Assembly (NCBI GenBank): GCA_002395775.1
Contig: DGUV01000054.1
Location: 1-64,000 of the forward strand
Length of the DNA stretch: 64,000 nt
Direction: 5' to 3'
Source of the DNA: Prevotellaceae bacterium UBA4301
GTDB lineage: Bacteria > Bacteroidota > Bacteroidia > Bacteroidales > Bacteroidaceae
Shown: positions 52,630 through 60,916 of the stretch, piece after piece
Layout of the letters: the number at the start of each line of letters is the position of its first letter
Numbering within the stretch: position 1 is the first letter of the stretch
Position numbers and translations under genes: made by a program
The notes under the pieces: model-generated
The model's database searches: none
Seen by the model: only the letters and a program-made list of their open reading frames with translations
Told to the model about the DNA's origin: nothing

Positions 52630-53314
52630 TGAACTCTTTCATGCCCTCCGACGCACCCTTCATGATGTGGTGCAGGCGGTGCATCGAGTTCCAGGGTACG
52701 GGCTTGGGGTCGATGAGATAGATGGGGCACTCGTCGGGCACATAGTGGATGAGTCCGGCAGCCGGATAGACGTTGAGGCTGGTGCCGATGATGAGGTAGA
52801 TGTCGGCCTTGCTGCTCAGTTCGGCAGCCCGTTCGATGTTGGGCACAGCTTCGCCAAACCACACGATGAAGGGTCGCAGCTGACTGCCATCGGCTGCCCG
52901 GTCGCCCATGCTCACCTCGGGAGCCTCGGGCGATAGCGTCTGGATGTATTTGGGGTTGTTGGGGTCCCACGAGCTGGTGACCTTCATCAGTTCGCCATGC
53001 AGGTGGGTGACTTTTGTCGAGCCGGCCCTTTCGTGCAGGTTATCAACGTTCTGCGTGATAATCTCCACGTCGTAGTCGCTCTCCAGCGAGGCCAGCAGTT
53101 CGTGGCCTCGGCAGGGCTTGACATTGAGGAGCTCGCGTCGGCGTATGTTGTAGAATTCGGTGACCAATTGGGGATTGCGTGCCCACCCCTCGGGTGTGGC
53201 CACGTCCTCAACATTGTAGGTGTCCCACAGTCCACCGCTGTCGCGGAAGGTGCTGATTCCGCTCTCGGCACTCATGCCTGCCCCTGTCAGTACAACCAGT
53301 TTTTTCATGTTCAA
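52610..53314 (-). CDS. cobB: Sirtuin-type NAD-dependent protein deacylase
   Basis: A 234-residue Sir2 enzyme that removes acyl groups from lysines using NAD. Motifs: GAGMSAESGISTFRD, TQNVDNLHERAG, the catalytic His in HLHGEL, WFGEAVP, and GTSLNVYPAAG. The pair Tyr-x-x-Arg in FYNIRRR is the mark of enzymes that take succinyl or malonyl groups. The four zinc cysteines usual in sirtuins are absent. The last five residues (EKLRS) and the stop come from the 8-bp tandem repeat. A start at 53308 is equally possible. Confidence 0.9.
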   Translation of the reverse strand: MNMKKLVVLTGAGMSAESGISTFRDSGGLWDTYNVEDVATPEGWARNPQLVTEFYNIRRRELLNVKPCRGHELLASLESDYDVEIITQNVDNLHERAGSTKVTHLHGELMKVTSSWDPNNPKYIQTLSPEAPEVSMGDRAADGSQLRPFIVWFGEAVPNIERAAELSSKADIYLIIGTSLNVYPAAGLIHYVPDECPIYLIDPKPVPWNSMHRLHHIMKGASEGMKEFIEKLRS

Positions 53315-53330
53315 GGTCCTTTTGTGACCG

Positions 53331-53362
53331 CAAACTTACGAAAAAAAAGTGGCTTTACCAAA
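53331..53362 (-). promoter_or_regulatory. Promoter of the sirtuin gene
   Basis: Minus strand TTTG (53362-53359), 20 bases, TAAGTTTG (53338-53331). The expected start site is near 53327, so the leader is only about 12-18 bases. Confidence 0.75.
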
Positions 53363-53377
53363 ACTCGGGTGCAGAAT

Positions 53378-54292
53378 CTAATCTTGGAAGGCCTGTGCCT
53401 CGGCTTCGGCTATGATTTCCTCGCGAGTTTTTTCCTTCATGCTGACGTCGGAGAAGTCGATGTCAATCTCGGACATGGCCTTTTTCTCCTCGTTGGTGAC
53501 GGGCTTGATGTCGTCGTAGCGCGGCATCTGCAGTTCCTTGGGCGCGGTGAGGCCGATGACCAGTTCGCGGTCGTTCTGCAGTTTGGTCAGGGCTTCCTTG
53601 GCGGCATTCTGTTGGCTTTCCTTCTTTGAGTAGCCACGTCCCTTGCCACATTCGATGCCGCCTACCTTCACGCGTGAGGTGAACAGCGGGGTGGCTTTCC
53701 CCTCCTTGCTCTCTGTCACGTCGAAGCTGATTTCGATGCGGTGCTTCTGACACCATTCCAAGAGTTTACTCTTGTAATTCACCTCGTTGGCGGCATTCTC
53801 GATGTCGATGAGCTGGTCCATGATCTTCTTTTTCACGAAGCGCACGCAATGGCCGTAGCCTCGGTCGAGATATATGGCACCCACCAGGGCCTCAAAGGCA
53901 TTGCCGTTGATGTAGCTGTTGTGGGCGTTTGGCTTGAAGTTGGAGATGATGAGTTTGTCTAACCCCGTTTCCTTTGCCAGCTGGTTGAGCGACTGCCGTT
54001 TGACGATGTTACTGCGCGTGGTGGTGAGGAAGCCTTCGGGCTTCTTGGGGAAGTGGCGATAGACAATGTGGCCCACCACAGCGCCCAGGATGGCGTCGCC
54101 CAGGAACTCCATGCGTTCGTTGCTGATGCGCTTGCCTTCCTCCTTGGCCATTGCCGAGCGGTGGAGTAGGGCCACCTTGTAGGGATGGATGTCGCTGGGG
54201 TAGAAGCCCAGTATGTGGTAGAAAGAACGATAAAGCTCCCTGTCCTTGAGGAAGGGGAGCTTTATGCGTGTCAGAAAGTCTTTGAAGTCCAT
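53378..54292 (-). CDS. rnc: Ribonuclease III
   Basis: A double-strand-specific endoribonuclease for rRNA and RNA processing. The signature NERMEFLGDAILGAVV carries the catalytic carboxylates, and a second acidic site lies in NAFEALVGAIYLDRG. The dsRNA-binding domain follows (NYKSKLLEWCQKHRIEI ... GYSKKESQQNAAKEAL). At 304 residues it is longer than the E. coli enzyme, with an extra acidic tail of about 60 residues. It follows fabF in the acpP operon. Confidence 0.93.
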   Translation of the reverse strand: MDFKDFLTRIKLPFLKDRELYRSFYHILGFYPSDIHPYKVALLHRSAMAKEEGKRISNERMEFLGDAILGAVVGHIVYRHFPKKPEGFLTTTRSNIVKRQSLNQLAKETGLDKLIISNFKPNAHNSYINGNAFEALVGAIYLDRGYGHCVRFVKKKIMDQLIDIENAANEVNYKSKLLEWCQKHRIEISFDVTESKEGKATPLFTSRVKVGGIECGKGRGYSKKESQQNAAKEALTKLQNDRELVIGLTAPKELQMPRYDDIKPVTNEEKKAMSEIDIDFSDVSMKEKTREEIIAEAEAQAFQD

Positions 54293-54295
54293 GTA

Positions 54296-54332
54296 TCTTT
54301 AAGGTCTTTAAGGTCGCTTAAGGACTTTAAGG
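54296..54332. repeat. TTTAAGG short repeats between fabF and rnc
   Basis: CTTTAAGGTCTTTAAGGTCG and a further CTTTAAGG fill the 34-base gap and extend over the rnc start codon region. No other function seen. Confidence 0.65.
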
Positions 54333-55592
54333 ATTGTACTTCTTGAAGATGGCGCAGGCATTGTGGCCGCCGAAGCCGAACGTGTTGCTCAGGGCGGCAC
54401 GCACGGTGCGCTGCTGGGCCTTGTTGAAGGTGAAGTTCAGCTTGTAGTCGATTTCGGGGTCTTCGTCGCCCTCCTCGTGGTTGATGGTGGGAGGCACGAT
54501 GTCCTGTTCGACGCTCAGCACGCTGAACATGGCCTCGATGGCACCGGCGGCACCCAGCAGGTGGCCAGTCATCGACTTCGTAGAACTGATGTTCAGTTTG
54601 TAGGCGTGTTCGCCGAAGACATCCTTGATGGCCTTCACCTCAGAGATGTCGCCAACGGGAGTGCTCGTGCCGTGGACGTTGATGTAGTCGATGTCCTCGG
54701 GCTGCATCTGTGCGTCCTCCAGGGCGTTGCGCATCACCAGCTTGGCTCCCAAGCCTTCGGGATGGCTGGCAGTGATGTGGTGGGCGTCGGCGCTCATGCC
54801 GCATCCGGCCACTTCGGCGTAGATGTGTGCGCCACGGGCCTTGGCGTGCTCCAGTTCCTCAAGGATGAGCACGGCCGAACCTTCGGCCATGATGAATCCG
54901 TCGCGGCTGGCACTGAAGGGGCGGCTGGCCTTTTCAGGCTCGTCGTTGCGGGTGGACAGGGCGTGCATGGCATTGAAACCGCCCACGCCGGCGGGATAGA
55001 TAGCGGCTTCGGCACCACCGGTGACCATGACCTCGGCCTTGCCCAGACGAATCAGATTGAAGGCATCGGCAATGGCATTGGTGCTGGAGGCACATGCGCT
55101 GGCCGTGATGTAGTTGGGGCCGTGGAAACCATACTTCATGCTGATGTGGCCGGCAGCGATGTCGGCAATCATCTTGGGCACGAAGAAGGGGCTGAAGCGG
55201 GGACCCTGCTCTTTGCCGTTGAGGGCATAGTAGCTGACCTCCTCCTCGAAGGTGTGCATACCGCCGATGCCCACGCCCAGCACTACGCCTACGCGGTTCT
55301 TATCGGTCTGCTCCAGGTCGAGCTGGCTGTTGTCAACAGCCATCGTGGCAGCTGCCATGGCATACTGGCAGTAGGGGTCCATCTTGCGGGCCTCCTTGCG
55401 GTCGATGTAGTCGGCAGCATTGAAGTCCTTCACCTCGCAGGCAAAGGTAGTCTTGAAGTTTGTAGTATCAAAGTGAGTAATAGGCGCAGCGCCGCTCTTG
55501 CCAGCGACAACGTTCTTCCAAGTTTCCTCGGCAGTGTTGCCTAATGGCGAAACGGCGCCAATACCTGTTACTACTACTCTTTTCAGTTCCAT
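54327..55592 (-). CDS. fabF: Beta-ketoacyl-ACP synthase II
   Basis: An elongating condensing enzyme of fatty-acid synthesis, 421 residues. The active-site Cys is in ITASACASSTNAI, and the two histidines are in NVHGTSTPVGD and KSMTGHLLGAAGAIEA. It begins 25 bases after the acpP stop, the usual gene pair. Confidence 0.95.
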   Translation of the reverse strand: MELKRVVVTGIGAVSPLGNTAEETWKNVVAGKSGAAPITHFDTTNFKTTFACEVKDFNAADYIDRKEARKMDPYCQYAMAAATMAVDNSQLDLEQTDKNRVGVVLGVGIGGMHTFEEEVSYYALNGKEQGPRFSPFFVPKMIADIAAGHISMKYGFHGPNYITASACASSTNAIADAFNLIRLGKAEVMVTGGAEAAIYPAGVGGFNAMHALSTRNDEPEKASRPFSASRDGFIMAEGSAVLILEELEHAKARGAHIYAEVAGCGMSADAHHITASHPEGLGAKLVMRNALEDAQMQPEDIDYINVHGTSTPVGDISEVKAIKDVFGEHAYKLNISSTKSMTGHLLGAAGAIEAMFSVLSVEQDIVPPTINHEEGDEDPEIDYKLNFTFNKAQQRTVRAALSNTFGFGGHNACAIFKKYNP

Positions 55593-55617
55593 AGTGGTAA
55601 CAGCTTAGGATTAGTGA

Positions 55618-55854
55618 TTAAGCCTGAGCTTCCTCGATGAACTTGATAGCGTCGCCAACAGTTGCAATCTTCTCAGCAGCGTCGTCAGGGATAGTGATGT
55701 TGAAAGCCTTCTCGAGCTCCATGATCAACTCAACGGTGTCCAGAGAATCGGCACCCAGGTCCTGAGTGAAGTTTGCACCTTCTACTACTTCGCTTTCGTC
55801 AACGCCCAGTTTATCAACGATGATAGCCTTTACTTTTGCTTCAATTTCATTCAT
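55618..55854 (-). CDS. acpP: Acyl carrier protein
   Basis: A 78-residue acidic carrier. The phosphopantetheine serine is in GADSLDTVELIM. It is the first gene of acpP-fabF-rnc and sits behind a consensus promoter. Confidence 0.97.
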   Translation of the reverse strand: MNEIEAKVKAIIVDKLGVDESEVVEGANFTQDLGADSLDTVELIMELEKAFNITIPDDAAEKIATVGDAIKFIEEAQA

Positions 55855-55906
55855 AGTTGTAATGATTTAAATTATAGTAATAAAGTTTCTTTTCTCAAAT
55901 CGGCTG

Positions 55907-55938
55907 CAAAGTTACGACTTATTGCCCGAACTACCAAA
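55907..55938 (-). promoter_or_regulatory. Promoter of the acpP-fabF-rnc operon
   Basis: Minus strand TTTG (55938-55935), 20 bases, TAACTTTG (55914-55907), full consensus; leader about 45 bases. Confidence 0.8.
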
Positions 55939-55991
55939 TAATTATCTAAAAAACCGCCTTTTATTGCACACTGGCATGGGTGGTGTGCAAT

Positions 55992-56966
55992 TTATTCGCG
56001 TCGTAGAGGGTATTTTCCTCGTTGCAATTCGAAACCTGCGGGGTCGGCTTTCAGTTTTTCTGAATCCTCGAGCGGACTGTATCGCAGCCCCGTGCGACTA
56101 TCGCTTGCCAGGGGAGGTTGGATGTGAAACTGGATTTCGCGGCCCATCCACTGTGCCAGGGCCTCGAGTGTCATTTGGGTGGCGTTGGCCTTGCCGTCGG
56201 CCGAGTAGCCTGCAATGTGGGGCGTGGCGATGAAGGCATGCCGGAGCAGTGTGGGGTTGATGGCGGGTTCGCCTTCCCAGGTGTCGATGATGGCCTGTCT
56301 CACCAGTCCTTTGTCCAAGGCCTGTAGCAGGGCCTCCTCGTCCACCACTCCGCCGCGGGCGGCATTGATGATGACGGGGCTGCGTTGCAAGCTCTGCAGC
56401 AGTGGGCCGTCCACCAGATGCCAGGTAGGGTAGAGCCCGTCGGTGGTGAGCGGGGTGTGGAGGGTGATGATGTCGCAGGAGGCGGCAATATCCTGGAGCG
56501 TAGCCTGAAGGATGGAGAGTGGTGGGTCGTTTACTACTATCCGTTTTACATAGGGTCGCAGGGCTTGACCTACGGCTCGGCCAACATGGCCGTAGCCCAC
56601 AATGCCCAGCGTGGCCTGGCTGAGGCTGACCAGTCCGGCCTTTTCGGCTTCCATCAGGGCGTTCCTGACATACTGCGCCACGCTGGTGGCGTTGCAGCCG
56701 GGGCAGTTGGTCCACTGGATGCCGGCTTCGTCGAGGTAGTGGGTATCCAGGTGGTCGTAGCCGATGGTGGCTGTGGCAACGAAGCGCACCCGACTGTCCT
56801 TGAGCAACTGGGCGTTGCACTGTGTGCGAGTGCGCACAAGGAGTGCATCGGCATCGCGCACGTCGGCCGGGCCTATCGCTGCCCCGGGCAAATACACCAC
56901 CTCGTCGGCCAACCGTTCCACCTGGCCTTGGATGAAGGGAATCTTGTCATCGACAACTACCTTCAT
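55992..56966 (-). CDS. pdxB: Erythronate-4-phosphate dehydrogenase
   Basis: A D-2-hydroxyacid dehydrogenase of the DXP-dependent vitamin B6 pathway, 324 residues. The NAD loop is GIVGYGHVGRAVGQAL. The catalytic Arg, Glu and His are in NAARGGVVDEEALL, DTWEGEP and TPHIAGYSADGKA, the last phrase being typical of PdxB. The C-terminal dimerisation domain is shorter than in E. coli. It starts within the end of the HAD gene (4-base overlap). Confidence 0.92.
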   Translation of the reverse strand: MKVVVDDKIPFIQGQVERLADEVVYLPGAAIGPADVRDADALLVRTRTQCNAQLLKDSRVRFVATATIGYDHLDTHYLDEAGIQWTNCPGCNATSVAQYVRNALMEAEKAGLVSLSQATLGIVGYGHVGRAVGQALRPYVKRIVVNDPPLSILQATLQDIAASCDIITLHTPLTTDGLYPTWHLVDGPLLQSLQRSPVIINAARGGVVDEEALLQALDKGLVRQAIIDTWEGEPAINPTLLRHAFIATPHIAGYSADGKANATQMTLEALAQWMGREIQFHIQPPLASDSRTGLRYSPLEDSEKLKADPAGFELQRGKYPLRRE

Positions 56967-57595
56967 AGTCCTCCTCCTTCGAAAGTTTCAAGAGTGTCCA
57001 CGACCTCATCGCACAGCGGGGCAATCACCTCCCGGGGATTGGTCGTGGCCAGACCGACGACGTAGGCTCCGCTGGCGCGCCCCGAGCGCAGCCCGTTCAC
57101 ACTGTCTTCAAACACCACGCACTCCCTAATGCTTACCCCCAGCCGCTCGGCAGCCCGCAGGTAGCAGTCGGGGTCGGGCTTGCTGGCTCGGAAGTCCTCG
57201 CTCGTGAGTATCAGGCTGAAGAGGTCCTTGAGTTCGGGCCGGGCCCGATAGACGTTCTCCATCTTCTCGCGGTTCGAACTCGTGACGATGGCCGTGGGTG
57301 TGCCCAGTCGGCGCAGGCTCTCCACGTACGCGCGCGTCCCTTTTATATAAGGATATTCCATCTGTCGCTCATAGTCGTCCAGTCGGCGCTTGATGTCGGC
57401 CTGCCGTTCGTTCTGGCCCTGAAACCATGCATCGAATATCTGCACCAGCGTCTGCCCCTTGATGCGTTGGGCAAAGTCGGGAACCTCGGGGTGGAACTCG
57501 CGCCCCATTTGGCCCCAGAAGCGGCCGTACTGCCCCTCAGTGTCCAGAATGACGCCGTCGAGGTCGAACAGTGCTGCACGAAACTCTTTTCTCAT
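56963..57595 (-). CDS. HAD-superfamily phosphatase / beta-phosphoglucomutase-like
   Basis: A 210-residue protein with HAD motif I LFDLDGVILDTEGQYG, motif II TAIVTSSNR and motif III/IV ASKPDPDCYLRAAERLG ... CVVFEDSVNGLRSG, plus the helical cap. Relatives are sugar-phosphate phosphatases or beta-phosphoglucomutases. Coupling to pdxB by an ATGA overlap may mean shared regulation only. Confidence 0.87.
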   Translation of the reverse strand: MRKEFRAALFDLDGVILDTEGQYGRFWGQMGREFHPEVPDFAQRIKGQTLVQIFDAWFQGQNERQADIKRRLDDYERQMEYPYIKGTRAYVESLRRLGTPTAIVTSSNREKMENVYRARPELKDLFSLILTSEDFRASKPDPDCYLRAAERLGVSIRECVVFEDSVNGLRSGRASGAYVVGLATTNPREVIAPLCDEVVDTLETFEGGGL

Positions 57596-57617
57596 GTTTC
57601 TTTCTTATTTTGCGCTG

Positions 57618-57649
57618 CAAAATTACGGATAAACCACTACAAAAGCAAG
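57618..57649 (-). promoter_or_regulatory. Promoter of the HAD-pdxB pair
   Basis: Minus strand CTTG (57649-57646), 20 bases, TAATTTTG (57625-57618). The leader is about 20 bases. Confidence 0.6.
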
Positions 57650-57743
57650 TTTTAGGTTCAGAAATATGGCGTTTGTTAGGACGCCCTTTTCGTTTGTAAC
57701 CTTTTTCATGATGGGGAAAGTTTTTTTTTAATTCTTAGTTTTT

Positions 57744-57771
57744 AGAATTCAATTAATTTTCTGTATCTTTG
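57744..57771 (+). promoter_or_regulatory. Promoter of the LPS-type glycosyltransferase operon
   Basis: TATCTTTG (57764-57771) is a perfect -7 box; the -33 region is TTTA-like at best. It ends only 8 bases before the ATG at 57780, so the transcript would be almost leaderless. Confidence 0.6.
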
Positions 57772-57779
57772 CAGGCACA

Positions 57780-58496
57780 ATGAAAAGCATACACATCATT
57801 ACACCTGTAAAGGACAACATCGGACAGACACTGGAGACTGCCAAGGCCGTCATGGCCTCGCAGCTCGATGTCCCTCACAGTTACACACTTTACAATGACT
57901 TCTCCAGTGAGGAGAACACGCTCCGGTTGGCGGAAGCCTCCCGTGAGATGGGCTTCCGACTGGTGAACCTGAGCGAACTGACCACCCATCCCTCGCCCAA
58001 CTACCTGCTGGTGCTACAGCGCGAGCGACAGGCTTGCTTGGAGGAGGATGCCGCACTGCTCATCGTGGAGAGCGACGTCACCGTACGGCCCGACACCTTG
58101 CAGGGACTCTGCCGGGAGGCCGAAGAGCGGGCAGACGCCGGCATCGTGGCTTCGGTGACTGTCGATGAAATGGGGCAAATCAACTATCCCTATCTCTATG
58201 CTCGTGGTCAGGAGGGACGGGTGGCTGACACTCGTCGCCACTGTTCGTTCTGCTGCTCATTGCTCACGCCCGAGCTCATGCGCCGCGTCGATTTCGACCA
58301 GCTCGACGCGTCGAAGTCGTGGTTCGATGTTACCATCTCTCACCGCTCCCTTGAGTCGGGCCTCCACAACTATCTCTGCGCTACGCTGCCCGTGCTGCAC
58401 CGACCCCACGGCAGTCGGCCATGGAAACAGTTGAAATATAAGAATCCGCTGCTCTACTACTGGCGCAAACTGACCAAAGGATTTGACAAGATATGA
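57780..58496 (+). CDS. GT-A glycosyltransferase (family-2-like)
   Basis: A 238-residue cytoplasmic protein. IHIITPVKDNIGQTLETAKA forms the first GT-A strand and helix, and LLIVESDVTVRPDTL near residue 95 is the probable metal site. The C-terminal HRPHGSRPWKQLKYKNPLLYYWRK is basic and could contact the membrane. First gene of a five-gene operon on GC-rich DNA, unlike the AT-rich cluster upstream, and so more likely to be core-genome LPS assembly. Confidence 0.78.
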   Translation: MKSIHIITPVKDNIGQTLETAKAVMASQLDVPHSYTLYNDFSSEENTLRLAEASREMGFRLVNLSELTTHPSPNYLLVLQRERQACLEEDAALLIVESDVTVRPDTLQGLCREAEERADAGIVASVTVDEMGQINYPYLYARGQEGRVADTRRHCSFCCSLLTPELMRRVDFDQLDASKSWFDVTISHRSLESGLHNYLCATLPVLHRPHGSRPWKQLKYKNPLLYYWRKLTKGFDKI

Positions 58497-59962
58497 GTTC
58501 ACAGCCCCTGGTCTCCATCGTAGTGCCGGCTTACAACGCCGCACCCTTCCTCGACGAGACGCTCGACGCGCTCCTGTCCGACACCTATCCTGCGACCGAA
58601 ATCATTGTTGTCGATGACGGATCCACCGATGCCACGGCCGAGATAGCCATCCGCCGTGCCCAGCAACATCGGCACATCCACTTCGTCTCCCAGCCCAACG
58701 GTGGAGTCTGTCGTGCCCGCAACAGGGGCATTGCACAGGCCGTGGGCAAATATGTGCTGCCTGTGGATGCCGACGACATCATCTGTCCGGGATTCATCGA
58801 ATGGGCCGTCGGACAGATGGAGCAGCATCCCGAGGTCAGTGTGGCCGTGCCCCGTGCCGAGTTTTTCGGAGCCCGCCAGGGACAGTGGCACCTGCCCCCC
58901 TTCTCCCGCCATCTGCTTGCCCGCAAAAACATGATTCCCGCCACGGCCCTCTATCGGCGTGCCGACTGGCAGCGCGTGGGCGGCTACAACGAGGAGATGC
59001 AGGCCCGTGAGGACTGGGAGTTCTGGATCAGTATGCTGAAGGACGGCGGCGAGGTGGTCACCAGTCCCCAGGTGGGTCTGCGCTATCGCATTCATCCCCA
59101 TTCCAAGCGTACGGCCGACCGTCGGCTGAAGCGCGAAATCATAAGAACGCTGAATCAGCGTCATCCCGAATTCTTCGAGCGCGAGCTGGGCGGACCTCTC
59201 CGGCTGCATCGTTCGTGGTCGAAGTTCGCCAATGCCCTGTATCGGCTGACCCACCCTCGCCGGACCGTGGTCTATACTGGTGCGCCCAAGGATGTCACCT
59301 ACTTCGTGAGGGCTCTGCCCGTCCACTTTAGCTGTGGTCGGGGAAAGGTCATCTACAAGCGCCGCAACGAATTGCGCCAGCTCACCTATGGCGGTCAGCA
59401 ACTTGTGGTGAAGCAGTTCGCCATCCCCCACCTGCTCAATCGTCTGGTCTATGGCTGGTTGCGCAAGTCCAAGGCACAGCGTTCATACGAATATGCCATG
59501 CTGCTCATCAGTAAGGGCATTGGCACGCCACGTCCCGTGGCTTGGCAGACCGAGCGCAACCTGCTGCTCATGGGGCGCAGTTATTTCGTGAGCGAGCAGT
59601 CGTCGTGCCCCTATACCTATGCCGACATTCTTTCTGGCTCCATTCCCGCTGCCGACCAGCCCCACTACCTGCGCCTCATAGCCCAGACCGTGGCCCGGCT
59701 CCATAACCGTGGCATGGTGCACCAGGACCTCTCGCGCGGCAACATCCTTTTTGGCGATGGCGACCGCGTGGAACTCATCGACCTCAACCGCATCCGTTTC
59801 CGTAAGGTCGGCATGGAGGAGGGTTGTCGCAACTTTGCCGAGCGCCTGCCCGCCACGCCCCAGCAGCGCAGGCTGATGGCCGAGGCGTACGCCCAAGCCC
59901 GCGATTTCGATGCCGACCAGTGCCTGATGCTCATGAACCGATACAACAAGGAAAAGAAGTAG
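58493..59962 (+). CDS. Fusion of family 2 glycosyltransferase and LPS (Kdo/WaaP-type) kinase
   Basis: A 489-residue protein in two halves. Residues 1-250 are a GT2 domain (SIVVPAYNAAPFLDETLDAL, VVDDGSTDATAE, the DADD site in LPVDADDIICPGF, and the REDWEFW motif). Residues about 255-480 are a protein-kinase-like fold of the LPS kinase group: VIYKRRNELRQL, VKQF, the catalytic HQDLSRGNILFGDG near 409 and LIDLNRIRF near 427. Such kinases phosphorylate Kdo or heptose of the lipid A-core. One polypeptide would add a sugar and phosphorylate the core. It overlaps the previous gene by 4 bases. Confidence 0.85.
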   Translation: MSSQPLVSIVVPAYNAAPFLDETLDALLSDTYPATEIIVVDDGSTDATAEIAIRRAQQHRHIHFVSQPNGGVCRARNRGIAQAVGKYVLPVDADDIICPGFIEWAVGQMEQHPEVSVAVPRAEFFGARQGQWHLPPFSRHLLARKNMIPATALYRRADWQRVGGYNEEMQAREDWEFWISMLKDGGEVVTSPQVGLRYRIHPHSKRTADRRLKREIIRTLNQRHPEFFERELGGPLRLHRSWSKFANALYRLTHPRRTVVYTGAPKDVTYFVRALPVHFSCGRGKVIYKRRNELRQLTYGGQQLVVKQFAIPHLLNRLVYGWLRKSKAQRSYEYAMLLISKGIGTPRPVAWQTERNLLLMGRSYFVSEQSSCPYTYADILSGSIPAADQPHYLRLIAQTVARLHNRGMVHQDLSRGNILFGDGDRVELIDLNRIRFRKVGMEEGCRNFAERLPATPQQRRLMAEAYAQARDFDADQCLMLMNRYNKEKK

Positions 59963-59992
59963 ATTTTGACACACACACATTAAAGAGGTAAT

Positions 59993-60916
59993 ATGCGAAG
60001 CGGTTTGTACATTTGCGGAAGATTTTTGAGGGCGCTGGTGCAGTGGCCTTTTGCTGAGGCTGAGGTGAAGAATCCCCGTCTGATTATGACACTGCTGGTG
60101 AAGAACGAGGAGGAGAAACTGGAGGCCAACTTACAGTTTCATCATGCCATGGGAGTGGATGGTTTCATCATCACCGACAATGGCTCGACGGACAAGACAC
60201 GGGACATCATACAGCATTACTGCCAGAAGGGTTGGATTGTTGATGTCGTCAACGAGCCCTCGACGGGCTATGAGCAGAAACGTTGGGTGGACCGCATGAT
60301 TTCTTTGGCCCGGAAGCGCCACAAGGCCGACTGGGTTATCAATGCTGATGCCGACGAACTGTGGTATGCTCCCTCGGGAAGCCTGAAGGCGGAACTGGGC
60401 AAGTGGCGCAAGCGCGTCGTGCGCTGCCGCGTGTTCAGCATGTATCCTGAGGATGGGGTGCCCTTCCATCAGTGGACCCGTCGCATCAGTCCCGTCACCA
60501 ATCCTGCTGACTACGACCTTTCGCCCTACAGCATCTTCAACCAGCAAAATTTCAAGGTGGGGCATCGCACTATGGGGTATCTCCACATCTCCATGGGCAA
60601 TCACAAGGTGAAGATGTGGCCGCCCACGAAAGGCATCAGCGACATCGTAGTGTTCCACTACAACATTGGCAACCGCGAGCAGTTTGTCCGGAAGATGGTT
60701 CAAGGCGGGCGCGAACTGGAACAACACAGTGGCAGGCATGGCGGACGCCACTGGCGCTACTTCTATCAACTCTATAAGGAGGGGCGGCTGGAGGCCGAAT
60801 ATGATCGTGTCATCGGCCGCAATCAGTTTGATCGTCTGATGGCCGATGGACACATCGTAGAGGACCGACGTATCGTGGATTTCTTTGATGACATGAACCT
60901 GACTGCCCATGAATGA
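59993..60916 (+). CDS. Glycosyltransferase of the GT2/GT92-like group
   Basis: A 307-residue protein. LIMTLLVKNEEEKLEANLQF and FIITDNGSTDKTRDI form the nucleotide site, and WVINADADELWYAP gives the D-x-D motif. This is typical of the Glyco_tranf_2_4 (PF13704) family. A further H-F-H-Y-like stretch (DIVVFHYNIGNREQFVRKM) is in the C-terminal half. It overlaps the next gene by 8 bases. Confidence 0.86.
   Translation: MRSGLYICGRFLRALVQWPFAEAEVKNPRLIMTLLVKNEEEKLEANLQFHHAMGVDGFIITDNGSTDKTRDIIQHYCQKGWIVDVVNEPSTGYEQKRWVDRMISLARKRHKADWVINADADELWYAPSGSLKAELGKWRKRVVRCRVFSMYPEDGVPFHQWTRRISPVTNPADYDLSPYSIFNQQNFKVGHRTMGYLHISMGNHKVKMWPPTKGISDIVVFHYNIGNREQFVRKMVQGGRELEQHSGRHGGRHWRYFYQLYKEGRLEAEYDRVIGRNQFDRLMADGHIVEDRRIVDFFDDMNLTAHE

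Noticed and set aside
54363..55544. A 393-codon plus-strand frame over fabF
   Set aside because: Antisense to fabF with all catalytic motifs on the other strand.
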